NCBI GenBank assembly: GCA_039621445.1
Contig: CP154955.1
Span: 62,103,668-62,167,667 of the forward strand
Source: Euglena gracilis
Lineage: Eukaryota > Euglenida > Euglenophyceae > Euglenales
Direction: 5' to 3'
Length of the DNA stretch: 64,000 nucleotides
Both the position numbers and the translations under genes were made by a program. The notes under the pieces are model-generated. The model was given only the letters and a program-made list of their open reading frames with translations. It did no database searches and was not told the origin of the DNA. This document shows positions 54,641 through 64,000 of the stretch, one piece after another. Within the stretch, counting starts at the first letter, position 1. Each line of letters starts with the position of its first letter.

Positions 54641-56934
54641 ACAGCGCGAATATAATTCTTTTCACTCAGGGTTGTGCAATATCTGCGACCCACTAGTGAA
54701 AGAAGTTTGGGGGCCCCAGGGTGACCATGGTTGTGATAGCTCAAAATCACATCATCAACCAGGTCTTGGGGTATACAATATTTATAACCAGAATCATTCC
54801 GGAAAATAAGCCGCAATGGTGATAGAGAGTAATTCTCTATGGATTCACCATTACGAAGTCTATTCACAATGGTACTATAAATAGGGTCACGCGAATAATC
54901 CCATTCGCGGAAAAATAGGGGGGTAGGAGTTTCCGTACGCGTAATGCGACGGGGTCCGGCAGTGCGTCCACGCCGGCGCCTTCCACGCAATGGTGAAATG
55001 GCGATGCTGCGATACACCCGGGAAACCGGTAGTGAATCGAGCATGTTGTCCGCAGCGTCGGATCGACGTGCGAACTGGTCAGCCTCATGGCTGCCATGAA
55101 AAGTCGCATCACCCTCATCCGGGTTCCCAGGATAATACCAGGGGGCTCGGCTGAGAGGATCCGCAACTTTTTGCGTATGACCTGGGGTATAAACTACCAC
55201 CAGGTTAAACTGGCTCAAGAACTCATGCCATCGGCATCTTCTGCCAACTGATGACATGGCCTTGTTCAGGTCCTCGGTATACCAGTGTTGAAGGCTCTCA
55301 TGATCCGTCAACACTAGTATCTGGACCAAGCTGCTGGCTATCCAGCTGCGGAACTTCTGGAGAATTAGCACAATGCTATATGTCTCCTTTTCGCGAATGC
55401 TCCATTTAACCTGTCCTTTCCCGTTGTCGCCCTGTAGCTTCCTGCTGAAGAAAGCCACAGGTCGGAGTTCATTTGCCGCATTATGCTGGCTAAGAACCCC
55501 GCCAACAGCGTAATCGCTGCTGTCGACCTCCAGGACATACGGTTTGTATGGATCCGCGATATCGAGAACCACGTTCTCGAGGAGCAAGTCCTTGATTTTA
55601 TTCAAGGCCTCGCGCATTTGGTCATCCCAAATGACTTTTGCGTTATCGGGTGTCCGATTTTTGAGTTGTCGGGTTAGGGGTACCGCGATTTTCGCGAAAT
55701 CTTTCATGTAAATCGCGTAGTATTGGGCTAATCCCAAAAATCCCTTTAAATGCGTTAAGGTCTTAATGACCTCAGGAGTCCATTTCTTAATGGCCTCCAT
55801 CTTACTGGGTGCGGCTTTACGCTGCCCGTTGCTCAGGATGTGTCCGCAAAACTTAATAATTTTGCGAAACAGGTGCATTTTGGAACCCTTCACAAAAAGC
55901 ACGTGCTTTTGGAACGCGGATAATACCGCGCGCACATCGCAGTAATGCGGGTCGAGGATATCCTCGCCCGATTTCGCGGATGGCGGTTGGGTTCCCACCA
56001 GTACATCATCGATGTACACCAGAGCAAACGGTAAATCGCGCAAAACCCACTGGATCATGCGTTGAAACATGGCTGGGCCATTCTTAACACCCATGGGGAG
56101 TACCGTCCATTGGTACACACCCTTGGATGTCACGAATGCCGTGTACGGTTGCGAATCAGGATGCAAATGCATCTGATGGAAACCGTCTTCCAGATCAAAG
56201 ATTGACCACAACCGGTTATCCGATTGTTTTGTGATCAAATCCTCGATCAGCGGTAACGGGAAGGGGTCATCCTTTGTTTGGGAGTTCAGGTACCGGTAAT
56301 CCAGCACCAGTCTCCACTTCTTCTGACCAGACTGGTCAGCGGGTTTGGGCACCACAAAAGCTTGTGATGTCCACTCGCTCTTGGAAGGGATAATCCACTT
56401 CCGCTGGATGAGCTTTTCAATCATCTCGTTGAGAGCCTGTTCGCGTTCACCCGAACAACGGAAGAATTTCCGGTGCATAGGTTTAGCGCCATCCTTGAGC
56501 TCGATTTTGCAAACACCGAACGGACCGCGAATCGCGGGGTCGATGTCGCAGGCGTAAACTGGATTATCCAGTACACCATGAAATTCGCGAGCAATTCGCG
56601 AACAATAGTCAGCAGACTTGGGGTGTTGGTCCGCACTCTCAATGACCGCAGAAATCTGCGTTGAGGGTGTGGCATCCCCATTGGTACCAAGGTATCTTGG
56701 CACACGCAAATCGGATATTCCGAATGCGTCGAAGAAACAAACGCGAAAAATGATTTCTTTGACAGGTGGTAATAATATACCACAAAAATCCTCAAATAGT
56801 GTTACATCAGCGGGTAAATCCCACCAATGAAAACACACAGGGGATAGTTGGTGAAACCAATCCGCATTCGGATTGACGGGTATGAGGAGAGCTCCTCGCG
56901 CTTCATCGCGGAGAATTTTCTCCACCACATCCGG
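54601..56934 (-). CDS. RT, RNase H and start of integrase (element 2 pol, second segment)
   Basis: From about 56934 (IPDVVEKIL) the frame is open to 54601. It holds the end of the methyltransferase-like domain, then RT with [31 protein letters not shown] and YIDD (near 56012), connection, RNase H ([16 protein letters not shown] near 55530, [21 protein letters not shown]) and the His part of the integrase zinc module (YHNHGHPG). It ends in [17 protein letters not shown], where the frame is lost 1 nt before the Cys pair. Element 1 has the identical frame loss and element 3 does not. The upstream edge is set by a 1-nt insertion unique to element 2 near 56945. Confidence 0.9.
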   Translation of the reverse strand, partial: PDVVEKILRDEARGALLIPVNPNADWFHQLSPVCFHWWDLPADVTLFEDFCGILLPPVKEIIFRVCFFDAFGISDLRVPRYLGTNGDATPSTQISAVIESADQHPKSADYCSRIAREFHGVLDNPVYACDIDPAIRGPFGVCKIELKDGAKPMHRKFFRCSGEREQALNEMIEKLIQRKWIIPSKSEWTSQAFVVPKPADQSGQKKWRLVLDYRYLNSQTKDDPFPLPLIEDLITKQSDNRLWSIFDLEDGFHQMHLHPDSQPYTAFVTSKGVYQWTVLPMGVKNGPAMFQRMIQWVLRDLPFALVYIDDVLVGTQPPSAKSGEDILDPHYCDVRAVLSAFQKHVLFVKGSKMHLFRKIIKFCGHILSNGQRKAAPSKMEAIKKWTPEVIKTLTHLKGFLGLAQYYAIYMKDFAKIAVPLTRQLKNRTPDNAKVIWDDQMREALNKIKDLLLENVVLDIADPYKPYVLEVDSSDYAVGGVLSQHNAANELRPVAFFSRKLQGDNGKGQVKWSIREKETYSIVLILQKFRSWIASSLVQILVLTDHESLQHWYTEDLNKAMSSVGRRCRWHEFLSQFNLVVVYTPGHTQKVADPLSRAPWYYPGNPDEGDATFHGSHEADQFARRSDAADNMLDSLPVSRVYRSIAISPLRGRRRRGRTAGPRRITRTETPTPLFFREWDYSRDPIYSTIVNRLRNGESIENYSLSPLRLIFRNDSGYKYCIPQDLVDDVILSYHNHGHPGAPKLLSLVGRRYCTTLSEKNYIRAVCEFRNGAKFVRL

Positions 56935-58576
56935 GATAAAGCAATGGGAGAGGATGCATCCACAGCACCGTATCACCCCAGAATTTAAGAAATGCGTTGG
57001 TATGTCGCGACCAATATCGCGACAAGCGCGCATGCGCTTTTGATGAAAACGCATCAATTTCCAACGACAAATCGAAGGAATCAGCCAAAGCCGCGATTTT
57101 GGAGAACCATTCCTCCAAAATACGGTATTGACCAAAATTAAATGCGTTCCATACGCGCATCGCGTATGTGTCGACCTGGTTCGCGGGTTGAAGAGCGGTA
57201 ACGCAATTCAGGGATCCGCAAACATAGGTCAAGGGTGTGTCATCCACACTCCCAAGGGGCATTCCCAAGGGTTGATGGGTTGGATGGGTGCATACCCAGT
57301 CCATATCATGCCAGATGGAGGTGGGGGAGGTGTGTGACACGGATTTCGCGGTCCCAAACAACAAGGCAATACCTCGTTGTTGGAGCACTTGATGTACGGT
57401 CGCGCATTGCGATCCGCAACCAAGTGTATGGTTACGCGAAATCGGGATTAGTGTTGGTGTTTGGACTAAACATCCACAATCGAAATCTGGCTGGGCGGAA
57501 ATTCTCCTACAGTGCACACATTGGAAGGAAGTGTCGGAGTAGTGGTCCTGGTCGCGCATGTTGGTCTGGTGGGGGTGTGTGTAAAAGTTGGGATGCGCTG
57601 TTGTAGCTGCTGGGGGGTGTACAGAGGTATCTGAAAGCGATACATCTGGTGGAAAACGGGGTATTGGTGCAGCTGGGCGACTACTCGACACCGTACGTAC
57701 TTCAGGCCTTTGGGCTTTCGTCTTGTAACCCAGTGGAACGAGGGGGGTACCGCTACTCGCTTGCCCTGCCTCATGGGGAACGAAAGTTGGTGTGTCAATG
57801 GGCAGGGGGTGAACTTTCTCGGTACACCCGGTGTGGAAAACGTTGGTTGGTGTGGTTGGTAACGGGGTAAAAGTTTTCGAAAACGGTGTGGAAAAATTGG
57901 TGGCTATCGCGGTTGACGCCACAGGTGATGAGGGTTTGGGGTGAAGTGAAGAGAATGGTGATGTGCGCAAACCGTGGGAGTGGCAATCCACTACCAGCCG
58001 GTGCTGACGTAAAAAGGGGTATCCCAGGATTACGTCAGAACCATGGATTCCGGATTCATATCCCCAGGTATCCGGAAAATTTTGCGGTTGGGGGGGGTGT
58101 GAGTGGTGCTTGGGGATGAGGGGTAGGACAATGTCCAAAAAGCATCCCAAGTCACCACCGCACATGGGTGTGTTGTCAGCCGTCGTAATTTTGATCGGCT
58201 TCTTGGCTTTCACCAAGAGGGGGGTTGGTATCAACCCGAACCGAAAAAGTAGTGCAATGCGACAACCAGTGTCAATGAGAATTTTGACTTTTGCACAAAA
58301 ATTTTGGATTTTGATTTCCGCTTGGACCAAAAGTTCCATGGGGGGTAAGCAAAGTGAAGGGTCTGGCGAAAATACGTTTTCTTGCCAGCTTTCCCATGAA
58401 CCCTTTCCTACTTTGCACAACATTCCGAGCGGAAAGTTGGAGTGGGGGGTGGGGGACCCGAAAATTTTCCGGGTACCGACCAGGAAGGCAGATGGGCAGG
58501 GGGGGCAGGGTTGATCAGGTCCTACCTCCATCTGTTCATCAGCCCAGAGGTCCGTGCCCTCGGACCTCGGGCTCCC
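56935..58576 (-). CDS. Protease and adenine-methyltransferase-like domain (element 2 pol, first segment)
   Basis: In frame with Gag after its UAG. It begins GSPRSEGTDLW. Retropepsin motif ILIDTGCR lies near 58270 and VILGYPFL near 58030. A P/T-rich linker with CVHCRR follows, and then a conserved region: ALLFGTAKSV, DMDWVCTHP, WNAFNFGQYRILEEWF, LEIDAFSS.AHARLSRYWS and GDTVLWMHP. This layout (D.F.S...A...RY.S, then W, NPP-like, LI..V..K...D.A.G.L..P....WF) resembles the Dam-like methyltransferase domain found in DIRS retroelements and phages, with HPPP in place of NPPY/NPPF, so activity is doubtful. A 1-nt insertion breaks the frame within this motif. In element 1 it is uninterrupted. Confidence 0.75.
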
Positions 58577-58594
58577 CTACTCCAGGTCCGAACC
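58541..58594 (-). promoter_or_regulatory. Gag UAG with nested hairpins (candidate readthrough signal), element 2
   Basis: Stop UAG at 58579-58577, spacer CCC (+ strand) and the 13-bp stem between 58573-58561 and 58554-58541 with one bulge at 58546. The competing 8-bp stem uses the TCGGACCT copy just upstream of the stop. It is identical to element 1, although surrounding sequence has diverged. Confidence 0.6.
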
Positions 58595-61500
58595 GGCCGA
58601 ATAGCCGGCTATGGGCCTATTAGAGATATAAACTGATTTCAACGTGCGCACCGCCATGCGGGCCTCGTCGAAATCGGTATCCGTGGTCTCATCCCCCTCC
58701 CTGCCCGAAGCCGGGGTGTCATCCTCCAAACAAGATATCTTGAAACCGACTTTATGGCGGTTGGAGGAGTGACCCTTGTCACCGCGATTCATACCGCGAT
58801 GACGTTGGCCAGGGCGGGGAGAACGAGAACGCGGACATTTGGATGAGTGGTGATCACTCGATCCACAAAGCGAACACCGAGATTTGTGTCGCGAATCTGG
58901 ATAACGGGGGGATCGGTTTCCCGATTTCCCGCCAAACCGTCGTGGTGACCGGGTATCCCGTCGACCATGACCGGTGTATCGGGGTTTTCCCGATGAGGAT
59001 CGCGAAGAAGATGATCCGCTTCGCGAACGCGATCGCGATGTCTCGCGATGAGAATCACGCTTCTTGGCCGGGGCACCGGGTGACCTACCCCGAGGGGTAC
59101 CGTGTTTCCGCTCATCGCGGAACGGGATCCGGGGGCTAATACCACCGGAACGGGGGCCCGATGACCGTGAATTGCCCGATTGGCGTGAAAACGCGGAGGA
59201 ACCCGAACCTCGTGATGAGGTCGAGCCCCGCGGACTCTGAATACGCTTTCGCGCTTCAGGATTAGGGCACTCCCGAGACATATGTCCCGGTTTGTTGCAC
59301 AAAAAGCACACTTTATCCGTGGCTTGGTCCGAAGAACGCGGGTATCGCGTTTTCGATCCCGTGGTGGGTGAAGCGGGTGAAACCGGTGATTTTTGCAATG
59401 CGTTCACCGAACCAGCCGGTAATCCAGCGGTTGGGTGTGCGGTATACGCGGATTGAATCTGACCAAGAAGCTGTGATAGCTTCAATTGCTTGGAAACATA
59501 ATTCCAGCGTTGGTCAAGAGTCATTGCATTACCCGCCAACTCCTCACGATGGATATCCTTGATGAGGCTAGGCGTGAAATGCATGAGAACAGCGTCAAAC
59601 TGTTCGCGCATTTGCTTTTCACTGAGTTCATCCACTTCAGCAGCAAGTCCTAACCATTTGGCATACCAAAGGTCAATGGACTTCCATTTGCGATCGGGTG
59701 GGGCGCATTGCCGCCACTTGGTCTCCAGGGTAATCCTAGCGACAAAACTTGAACTGGTGGAAGCGTATTGCTCCACCAGGTCATCAAAGGAAACGCGGTA
59801 GCGAATGACGAGTTGTCGCGCGCGCTCCTTCTCATCCCTAGGGAGGCAATCGATGAATTCCATCTTGATCACCTCCGGGTTTGTGTCCTGGGTTGGCCCT
59901 TTCAATGCCCAGTAGTACTCCCAGTACCGGAAAAACTGTCTCCATGTGGTTGGATCACCGTCCCATTGGGGTTTCACCTTATTCGCGATTGCGATGGTGC
60001 CCTTGAAGTCTTTCTGAAAAACCCGTTGGCCCTCGGTGGTATTCCGTGGATTCGGGCCCGGGTACGCTCGAGCACCAAGCGTATCCTTTCCGGATTCTTG
60101 TCGGAATCGCGAAATTTCTGGTGAAGGTGAATCCTGGTACCGGAAATCCGGTCGCAAACCCTGTTGGTCACCCGTAATAGGGGGACACTCCGGTGTGGGA
60201 GTATGTCGCGCATGCAACATGTGACCCACTCCCGGTGTACGGGTTTGGCTCATTCCACGCACAAGCATGGAATGATGGATTTCTTGGTGGAGACTTGGCG
60301 GAATCGCCGTGTTTTCCGAAAATTCGGTTCCCGTAATGGGAAATTCATCCGAAAACTGGTTTTGAGTTGTGCGCAAGGCCAATGGTGGCACAATTCGCGG
60401 AATCGCGGATTGTGACACTCGGGACACGGGTGGTGGTGGTGCATGTGCACCCAGATTCGGGTTGTGGAAACGCGAATCTGGAGCATCTGGCGCATCTTCG
60501 GCAATGCATACTGCCGAATTGCGGTGTGAAACCCGCTGTTGGTTGGACACATTATCCAAACCCACAGACAAGTCATGCACACTTTGCTCCAAATGCTCAA
60601 CGAGTTGGAGTTGGCCGCAAATACGGTCAACTTCATCCTCCAAAGCGCGAATACGCTTACGGTAACGGGAAAAGTCATCCAAGTGCGGAATCCTTTCGGA
60701 AATTCCGGTAACATCTTGGACAAGTTTTCCGTGAGACTTATCCAATAATTGGAGTTGTCCCATTAATGCTTTTACAGCATTTGAGAGAATCTGCAAAGGT
60801 GATGTCATCTTGGTTGGTGTGGTGATGGGTGCAACCGGTGCAGGGTTATCCGACAACACGGTTGTGGTACCCATGGGCAAATTTCCAGGTTGTGGGTTAT
60901 CCAACAACGCGGAAATTCGCTCATCCAACCTGGTAATCTCACTTTGCGTGGATCGGGCATTCCGATTCACCGATTCCTCAAGCCGTAATAGGCTGTTGCA
61001 GAAATCTTGCAAGGTTTCCTGATTGTTAGTGAGCATTTTGTCATAAAATGCCTGGAAATCAGGGTTCTCAGTAATCCGAGAACTGGAACCTGCAGGTAGA
61101 GACTGCATTTCCGTTATTTTGGTAGACACCGATGCATACCGGGTCTGGAGTTCCCCAATAGCAGTCTGAATACCGCTAATGTCCGGAACTCGGTGGGAAA
61201 GTGCGGAATAGCTTTGTTGCAAACCCGCAATGGCCGAGTTAATCCCGCCAATGTCGGATTGCAACTGCAACTGCAGGGAATCCTGCCGTTGTGCCATTTC
61301 CGCGACTTTCGCGCTCAGATTGGATAATCCAACCCGATTCGCGTCACAATAGCAGGTTTTCTGCTCCAAACGGGAAAGTCGCTCCTCCAACTGCCGCACA
61401 TACGTGTGGGGAGCAAAATTCTCGTTGGCTTGTGACTGGAATTGCCGAAACTTTTCCGTTTCATCGCACAACTGCATAATGCGGTGTTGCGATTCATGGA

Positions 61501-62554
61501 AAGTTGCGGACAATGTGGTGAAATGGTCCATAGACACAAATCCACCACTGCTGGATGTTGCAGACGAGGAATCTCGTGCATGCAACTGTTGTTGCAAATG
61601 CAACAACGCAGATGAACAGGACTCCATTTGTCCCGATAACTGTTGTAGTGAGCCATGCAAGTGCAGAAACTTGGAGTCATTCCGCGTTTCCGCTTCATGC
61701 ATGGATTCACTAATTTGCCGGAAGTTTTGCGGGAGCTGTTGGCATATTCTGTCAAAGGTTTCCCGAAAGTTTGCAAGGTCAATACCCGCACTTTCGAAGT
61801 TCCTCTGGCAATATCTGCCAACTTCCTGCAAGTAATTCCAGCAGTGTTCCAGCTTGGTGAAGACATGTTTCTGGTTGTCCTCATCAAACTGAAGCACTTT
61901 GTTCAATGCGGTTGCACACTCTGCAACGCATTGTTGCACATGGTTGAACTGCCTCACAAGGGGGTGATCCCCTGGAAGCCGAGCAACAATATCCTGCACA
62001 TCCTCAGCAGTGAGGAGCTCACCAGTGCCCTTCCCATAGTCATCCATGGGTTGGGATGTACCGGAGAATTCCGGCACCACGAGGCGAGTCTCCGGTTGCC
62101 AAGGTAGTGCGGGATAGCACCCGATATCGGGGGGTGGTGGCAAAGCTCTGTAAGGGCTTGCCGGTGGAAGAGCGGGTGGTGGTTGAAAGAAACACGGGGT
62201 TTCCAACCCACCATCACCAGAGAAGCCCGGTGGCGGAATCACCACGGGTCTCTCCGGTGTGTGCAGCTGCACCATTGCCGCAGACAGAGGCGAATACCCC
62301 CGTTGTGGCAAGGTGAGTGCGGAAGAGGCCGCATTAGCCTCTGAAGCCAATGATGTGGAGGGCTCATCGCCGACCACTGTCAATGATGACAAATGTTGCA
62401 ATCTTGACAATTGAACCAATTGTGCCTCATCGGCGTGGGAACTGGAAGCACTTTCACATAAAAGCTTCCAATCCCCATTTTCTTGGTCAATGTCTTGCAA
62501 TGATGCCTGTAATAAGGCATAGTTGAATTGATGGTTGGGGCCTGTGCTTTGCAT
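58577..62554 (-). CDS. Gag polyprotein (element 2), intact
   Basis: 1,325 codons from ATG 62554 (MQSTGPNHQFNY); an upstream non-ATG extension exists but element 1 has the same ATG. The head is S/P-rich with GFSGDGGLETP. A very long coiled coil with regular Q/E/L heptads covers about 200-680. A capsid-like part about 830-1040 includes WDGDPTTWRQFFRYWEYYW and WYAKWLGLAAEVDELSEKQM. Zinc knuckle 1 is CFLCNKPGHMSREC (about 1083-1096), knuckle 2 is CSLCGSSDHHSSKC (about 1227-1240), both C-X2-C-X4-H-X4-C. Between them is an R/S-dipeptide-rich stretch of about 130 residues. Role: particle assembly and RNA packaging. It is more than twice the usual length of Ty3-type Gag because of the coiled coil and RS region. 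It ends at UAG followed by in-frame protease. Confidence 0.93.
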   Translation of the reverse strand: MQSTGPNHQFNYALLQASLQDIDQENGDWKLLCESASSSHADEAQLVQLSRLQHLSSLTVVGDEPSTSLASEANAASSALTLPQRGYSPLSAAMVQLHTPERPVVIPPPGFSGDGGLETPCFFQPPPALPPASPYRALPPPPDIGCYPALPWQPETRLVVPEFSGTSQPMDDYGKGTGELLTAEDVQDIVARLPGDHPLVRQFNHVQQCVAECATALNKVLQFDEDNQKHVFTKLEHCWNYLQEVGRYCQRNFESAGIDLANFRETFDRICQQLPQNFRQISESMHEAETRNDSKFLHLHGSLQQLSGQMESCSSALLHLQQQLHARDSSSATSSSGGFVSMDHFTTLSATFHESQHRIMQLCDETEKFRQFQSQANENFAPHTYVRQLEERLSRLEQKTCYCDANRVGLSNLSAKVAEMAQRQDSLQLQLQSDIGGINSAIAGLQQSYSALSHRVPDISGIQTAIGELQTRYASVSTKITEMQSLPAGSSSRITENPDFQAFYDKMLTNNQETLQDFCNSLLRLEESVNRNARSTQSEITRLDERISALLDNPQPGNLPMGTTTVLSDNPAPVAPITTPTKMTSPLQILSNAVKALMGQLQLLDKSHGKLVQDVTGISERIPHLDDFSRYRKRIRALEDEVDRICGQLQLVEHLEQSVHDLSVGLDNVSNQQRVSHRNSAVCIAEDAPDAPDSRFHNPNLGAHAPPPPVSRVSQSAIPRIVPPLALRTTQNQFSDEFPITGTEFSENTAIPPSLHQEIHHSMLVRGMSQTRTPGVGHMLHARHTPTPECPPITGDQQGLRPDFRYQDSPSPEISRFRQESGKDTLGARAYPGPNPRNTTEGQRVFQKDFKGTIAIANKVKPQWDGDPTTWRQFFRYWEYYWALKGPTQDTNPEVIKMEFIDCLPRDEKERARQLVIRYRVSFDDLVEQYASTSSSFVARITLETKWRQCAPPDRKWKSIDLWYAKWLGLAAEVDELSEKQMREQFDAVLMHFTPSLIKDIHREELAGNAMTLDQRWNYVSKQLKLSQLLGQIQSAYTAHPTAGLPAGSVNALQKSPVSPASPTTGSKTRYPRSSDQATDKVCFLCNKPGHMSRECPNPEARKRIQSPRGSTSSRGSGSSAFSRQSGNSRSSGPRSGGISPRIPFRDERKHGTPRGRSPGAPAKKRDSHRETSRSRSRSGSSSSRSSSGKPRYTGHGRRDTRSPRRFGGKSGNRSPRYPDSRHKSRCSLCGSSDHHSSKCPRSRSPRPGQRHRGMNRGDKGHSSNRHKVGFKISCLEDDTPASGREGDETTDTDFDEARMAVRTLKSVYISNRPIAGYSAGSDLE

Positions 62555-62748
62555 CTTTCTGGTGACAAAAGCAGCAAAAACCCACAAAACTAAGCAGTTG
62601 TGCTGGCACCAGAGGGGCTGTAACGGGTAATACCGTACAGAGCCTTCCGGAGCCTGCTCGTCTGCTTAGACGTTGACTAGAAGCCGGGAGCTGACGCTGC
62701 GACCGTGTAATAACGGTGCAGGGGCTCTCCGCTGCCAGTCAGCGTAGG

Positions 62749-62933
62749 ATCGAACCAATGGGCTGTATGTGTAGGATCGTGACCTAATCTGCTACCAAGT
62801 GTAAAACCTGGTAGCCTTTCTGTTTGTGAAGTGTGTATAGGATCGTAACCAATCTGCTACCAAGTGTAATACCTGGTAGCCTTTTCGTTCTGTATGGGCT
62901 GTAGGTGTAGGATCGTGACCTAATCTGCTACCA
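62749..62933 (-). promoter_or_regulatory. Primer-binding site array of element 2 (three full, one partial)
   Basis: TGGTAGCAGATT versions at 62910-62933 (adjacent to the LTR), 62840-62862 and 62774-62797, each followed by a GATCC-ending T-arm-like part, with a partial fourth near 62746-62758. Element 1 has two copies. They complement the 3' end of initiator methionine tRNA. Confidence 0.8.
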
Positions 62934-63242
62934 AGTGTACGTCTGATTCCCAATTCCCAATTCCCAAAAAGCCTTCGCTTTCGCCTTGGCGCACCTACTT
63001 GGGAACTGAAAATCAGAGTAACAGTAAAAACCCTTTTCCCACTTCCCAAGAAGCAAAGCACGGAGCAATGCAGGGAGGACGGACTGGAAATCCAAGTCCG
63101 GTCCAAGGAAAGGAAGGAAAAGGTATAAGAAGAATACCACCTGTGGAGAGAGAAGGGGGCACCCATTAGGAGATCCTAATAGGATCTGCTTCCATCCTAA
63201 CTTCCTCAACGGAAGGGGACAGAAGCATACGCCTGGTACACA
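62934..63242 (-). repeat. 5' LTR of element 2
   Basis: 309 bp, TGTGTACC to GTACACT on the minus strand, next to the primer-binding site. It differs from the 3' LTR at one position. It is followed at 63243-63247 by the right CTATA target duplication. Confidence 0.93.
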
Positions 63243-63247
63243 CTATA

Positions 63248-63481
63248 ATATACTATACCCCATAAGCCACCGCAAAATAGGTGAAACCATTTTGCGCGTT
63301 TTGGGCTTTTTGGGTCCCCTCCTTTCCGCCCCCCCCCCCTTTGTGTGGACCCCTGTGCGACGGAAAGGGCCCCTGTGGATGCGCCAGGGTGCACCTCCCA
63401 CAGACCAGGTCTGTGTCCGAAGTCCCTGTGGCCAGAATGCCTGGTCCAAAGGGGAAATCGGGCATAGCCCTGGGAGGGGGA
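63248..63481 (+). other. Remaining 3' untranslated part of element 1, with polypurine tract
   Basis: It continues element 1 after element 2 and matches 46920-47155 in inverted orientation. It contains a run of 13 C (near 63331-63343). GGGAGGGGGA at 63472-63481 is the polypurine tract directly before the 3' LTR. No coding region. Confidence 0.85.
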
Positions 63482-63797
63482 TGTGTACCAGGCGTATGCT
63501 TCTGTCCCCTTCCGTTGAGGAAGTTAGGATGGAAGCAGATCCTATTAGGATCTCCTAATGGGTGCCCCTTCTCTCTCCACAGGTGGTATTCTTCTTTACA
63601 CCTTTTCCTTCCTTTCCATCGGACCGGACTTGGTTATCCAGTCCGTCCTCCCTACATTGCTCCGTGCTTTGATTCTTGGGAAGTGGGAAAAGGGTTTTTA
63701 CTGTTACTCTGATTTTCAGTCCCCAAGTAGGTGCGCCAAGGCGAAAGCGAAGGCTTTTGGGAATTGGGAAAAGGGAAGTGGAAATCAGACGTACACT
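63482..63797 (+). repeat. 3' LTR of element 1 (316 bp)
   Basis: TGTGTACC to GTACACT, about 97 percent identical to 29536-29855. It is followed by CTATC (63798-63802), the right target duplication. Confidence 0.92.
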
Positions 63798-63802
63798 CTA
63801 TC

Positions 63803-64000
63803 GAGATCAAAATCATTTGTCCTTCGGGACAACAGGGCTAGCGCTGTGCATTAGGCATCCCCGTGGGGGCTACCACGGAGATGTGATGGGGGGCCCCGTA
63901 GGGGATTGCGGGCATCGCGGGGTGGGGTCGCCGAGTGCTGGGCCTCGGCCGGTGATCTGAAGGTTCACCTCAGAGTGGGCCGCGAGGAATGGATTGTTGT
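63803..64000. other. Right flank, probably continuation of the element 5 leader; UUCG hairpin
   Basis: No gene. It should join to 29530 before element 1 inserted. 63817-63832 is TTGTCC, TTCG, GGACAA, a perfect 6-bp stem closed by a UUCG tetraloop. The remainder is GC-rich with short G and C runs. Confidence 0.4.

Larger units (their letters stand above)
46611..63242 (-). mobile_element. Element 2: recent full-length chromovirus, 16.6 kb, nested in element 1
   Basis: LTRs at 62934-63242 (5' side) and 46611-46919 (3' side) are both 309 bp and differ at one base (G/C at 63053 versus 46730 region). Primer-binding sites and polypurine tract are in place, and CTATA is duplicated at 46606-46610 and 63243-63247. 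Order on the minus strand: gag, UAG, protease, methyltransferase-like domain, RT, RNase H, integrase, chromodomain, accessory ORF. Only three frame breaks are seen in about 14 kb of coding sequence. The insertion is young compared with element 1 and shares its family. Confidence 0.94.
29536..63797 (+). mobile_element. Element 1: old chromovirus copy, split by element 2
   Basis: 5' LTR 29536-29855, internal region to 46610, then element 2 (46611-63242) with its right CTATA copy (63243-63247), then the rest of the internal region from 63248, polypurine tract and 3' LTR 63482-63797. Without element 2 it is about 17.6 kb, including a 1,154-bp internal duplication. The two LTRs differ at roughly ten positions plus small indels (about 97 percent identity by eye) and every reading frame is broken, so this is an old insertion. 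Target duplication CTATC flanks it. Confidence 0.9.

Noticed and set aside
1-64000. CRISPR arrays, bacterial operons, rRNA genes
   Set aside because: No regularly spaced short repeats with unique spacers, no ribosome-binding-site gene clusters and no rRNA-like sequence were found; chromodomains and LTRs mark the DNA as eukaryotic.

Overview
This window is a repeat-dense stretch of a eukaryotic nuclear genome. It has no recognisable cellular gene, rRNA, tRNA gene, bacterial-type operon or CRISPR array. Almost all coding capacity belongs to large Ty3/gypsy-like chromodomain LTR retrotransposons (chromoviruses) in different states of decay. The rest is low-complexity G/C-rich repeats. Chromodomain integrases, a retroelement polyprotein carrying a cytosine methyltransferase domain, lysine/glycine-rich proteins and a short TTAGGG tract suggest an alga or other protist with a large genome. 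The species cannot be fixed from this sequence.

Layout. 1-2.5 kb: frameshifted Gag-like coiled-coil frame (-) running off the left edge. 3.0-6.2 kb: a 42-bp minisatellite, then degenerate poly-C/hairpin repeats. 6.2-9.0 kb: mostly non-coding, with a Gag relic (+) at 7.2-7.7 kb. 9.05-14.1 kb: truncated element 3 (-) with integrase, chromodomain and accessory ORF, cut at a TTAGGG-like tract and split by a 1-kb insert. 14.1-18.0 kb: a 1.4-kb unit repeated twice, GC-hairpin/T-run arrays and G-rich low complexity. 18.2-29.5 kb: element 5 (-), with a broken gag but intact long pol (C5-cytosine methyltransferase, protease, reverse transcriptase, RNase H) and integrase-chromodomain frames.

29.5-63.8 kb is a nest of two members of one family. 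Element 1 (+, LTRs 29536-29855 and 63482-63797, target duplication CTATC) is old and decayed. Element 2 (-, 46611-63242, LTRs differing at one position, target duplication CTATA) is recent and inserted in opposite orientation into the 3' untranslated part of element 1. This produces a near-palindrome with arms of about 16 kb. The target-site flank of element 1 suggests that it sits in turn in the 5' leader of element 5.

The element 1/2 family is organised as LTR, repeated tRNA-iMet-like primer sites, a 1.3-kb-residue Gag with two zinc knuckles, UAG, protease, an adenine-methyltransferase-like domain, RT, RNase H, integrase, chromodomain, a separate accessory protein of about 1,840 residues, polypurine tract and LTR. 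Points most worth following: the conserved UAG plus nested RNA hairpins between gag and pro; the accessory ORF kept in three copies; the two methyltransferase-type domains in two different pol genes; and an integrase frameshift shared by both family copies although one inserted recently.
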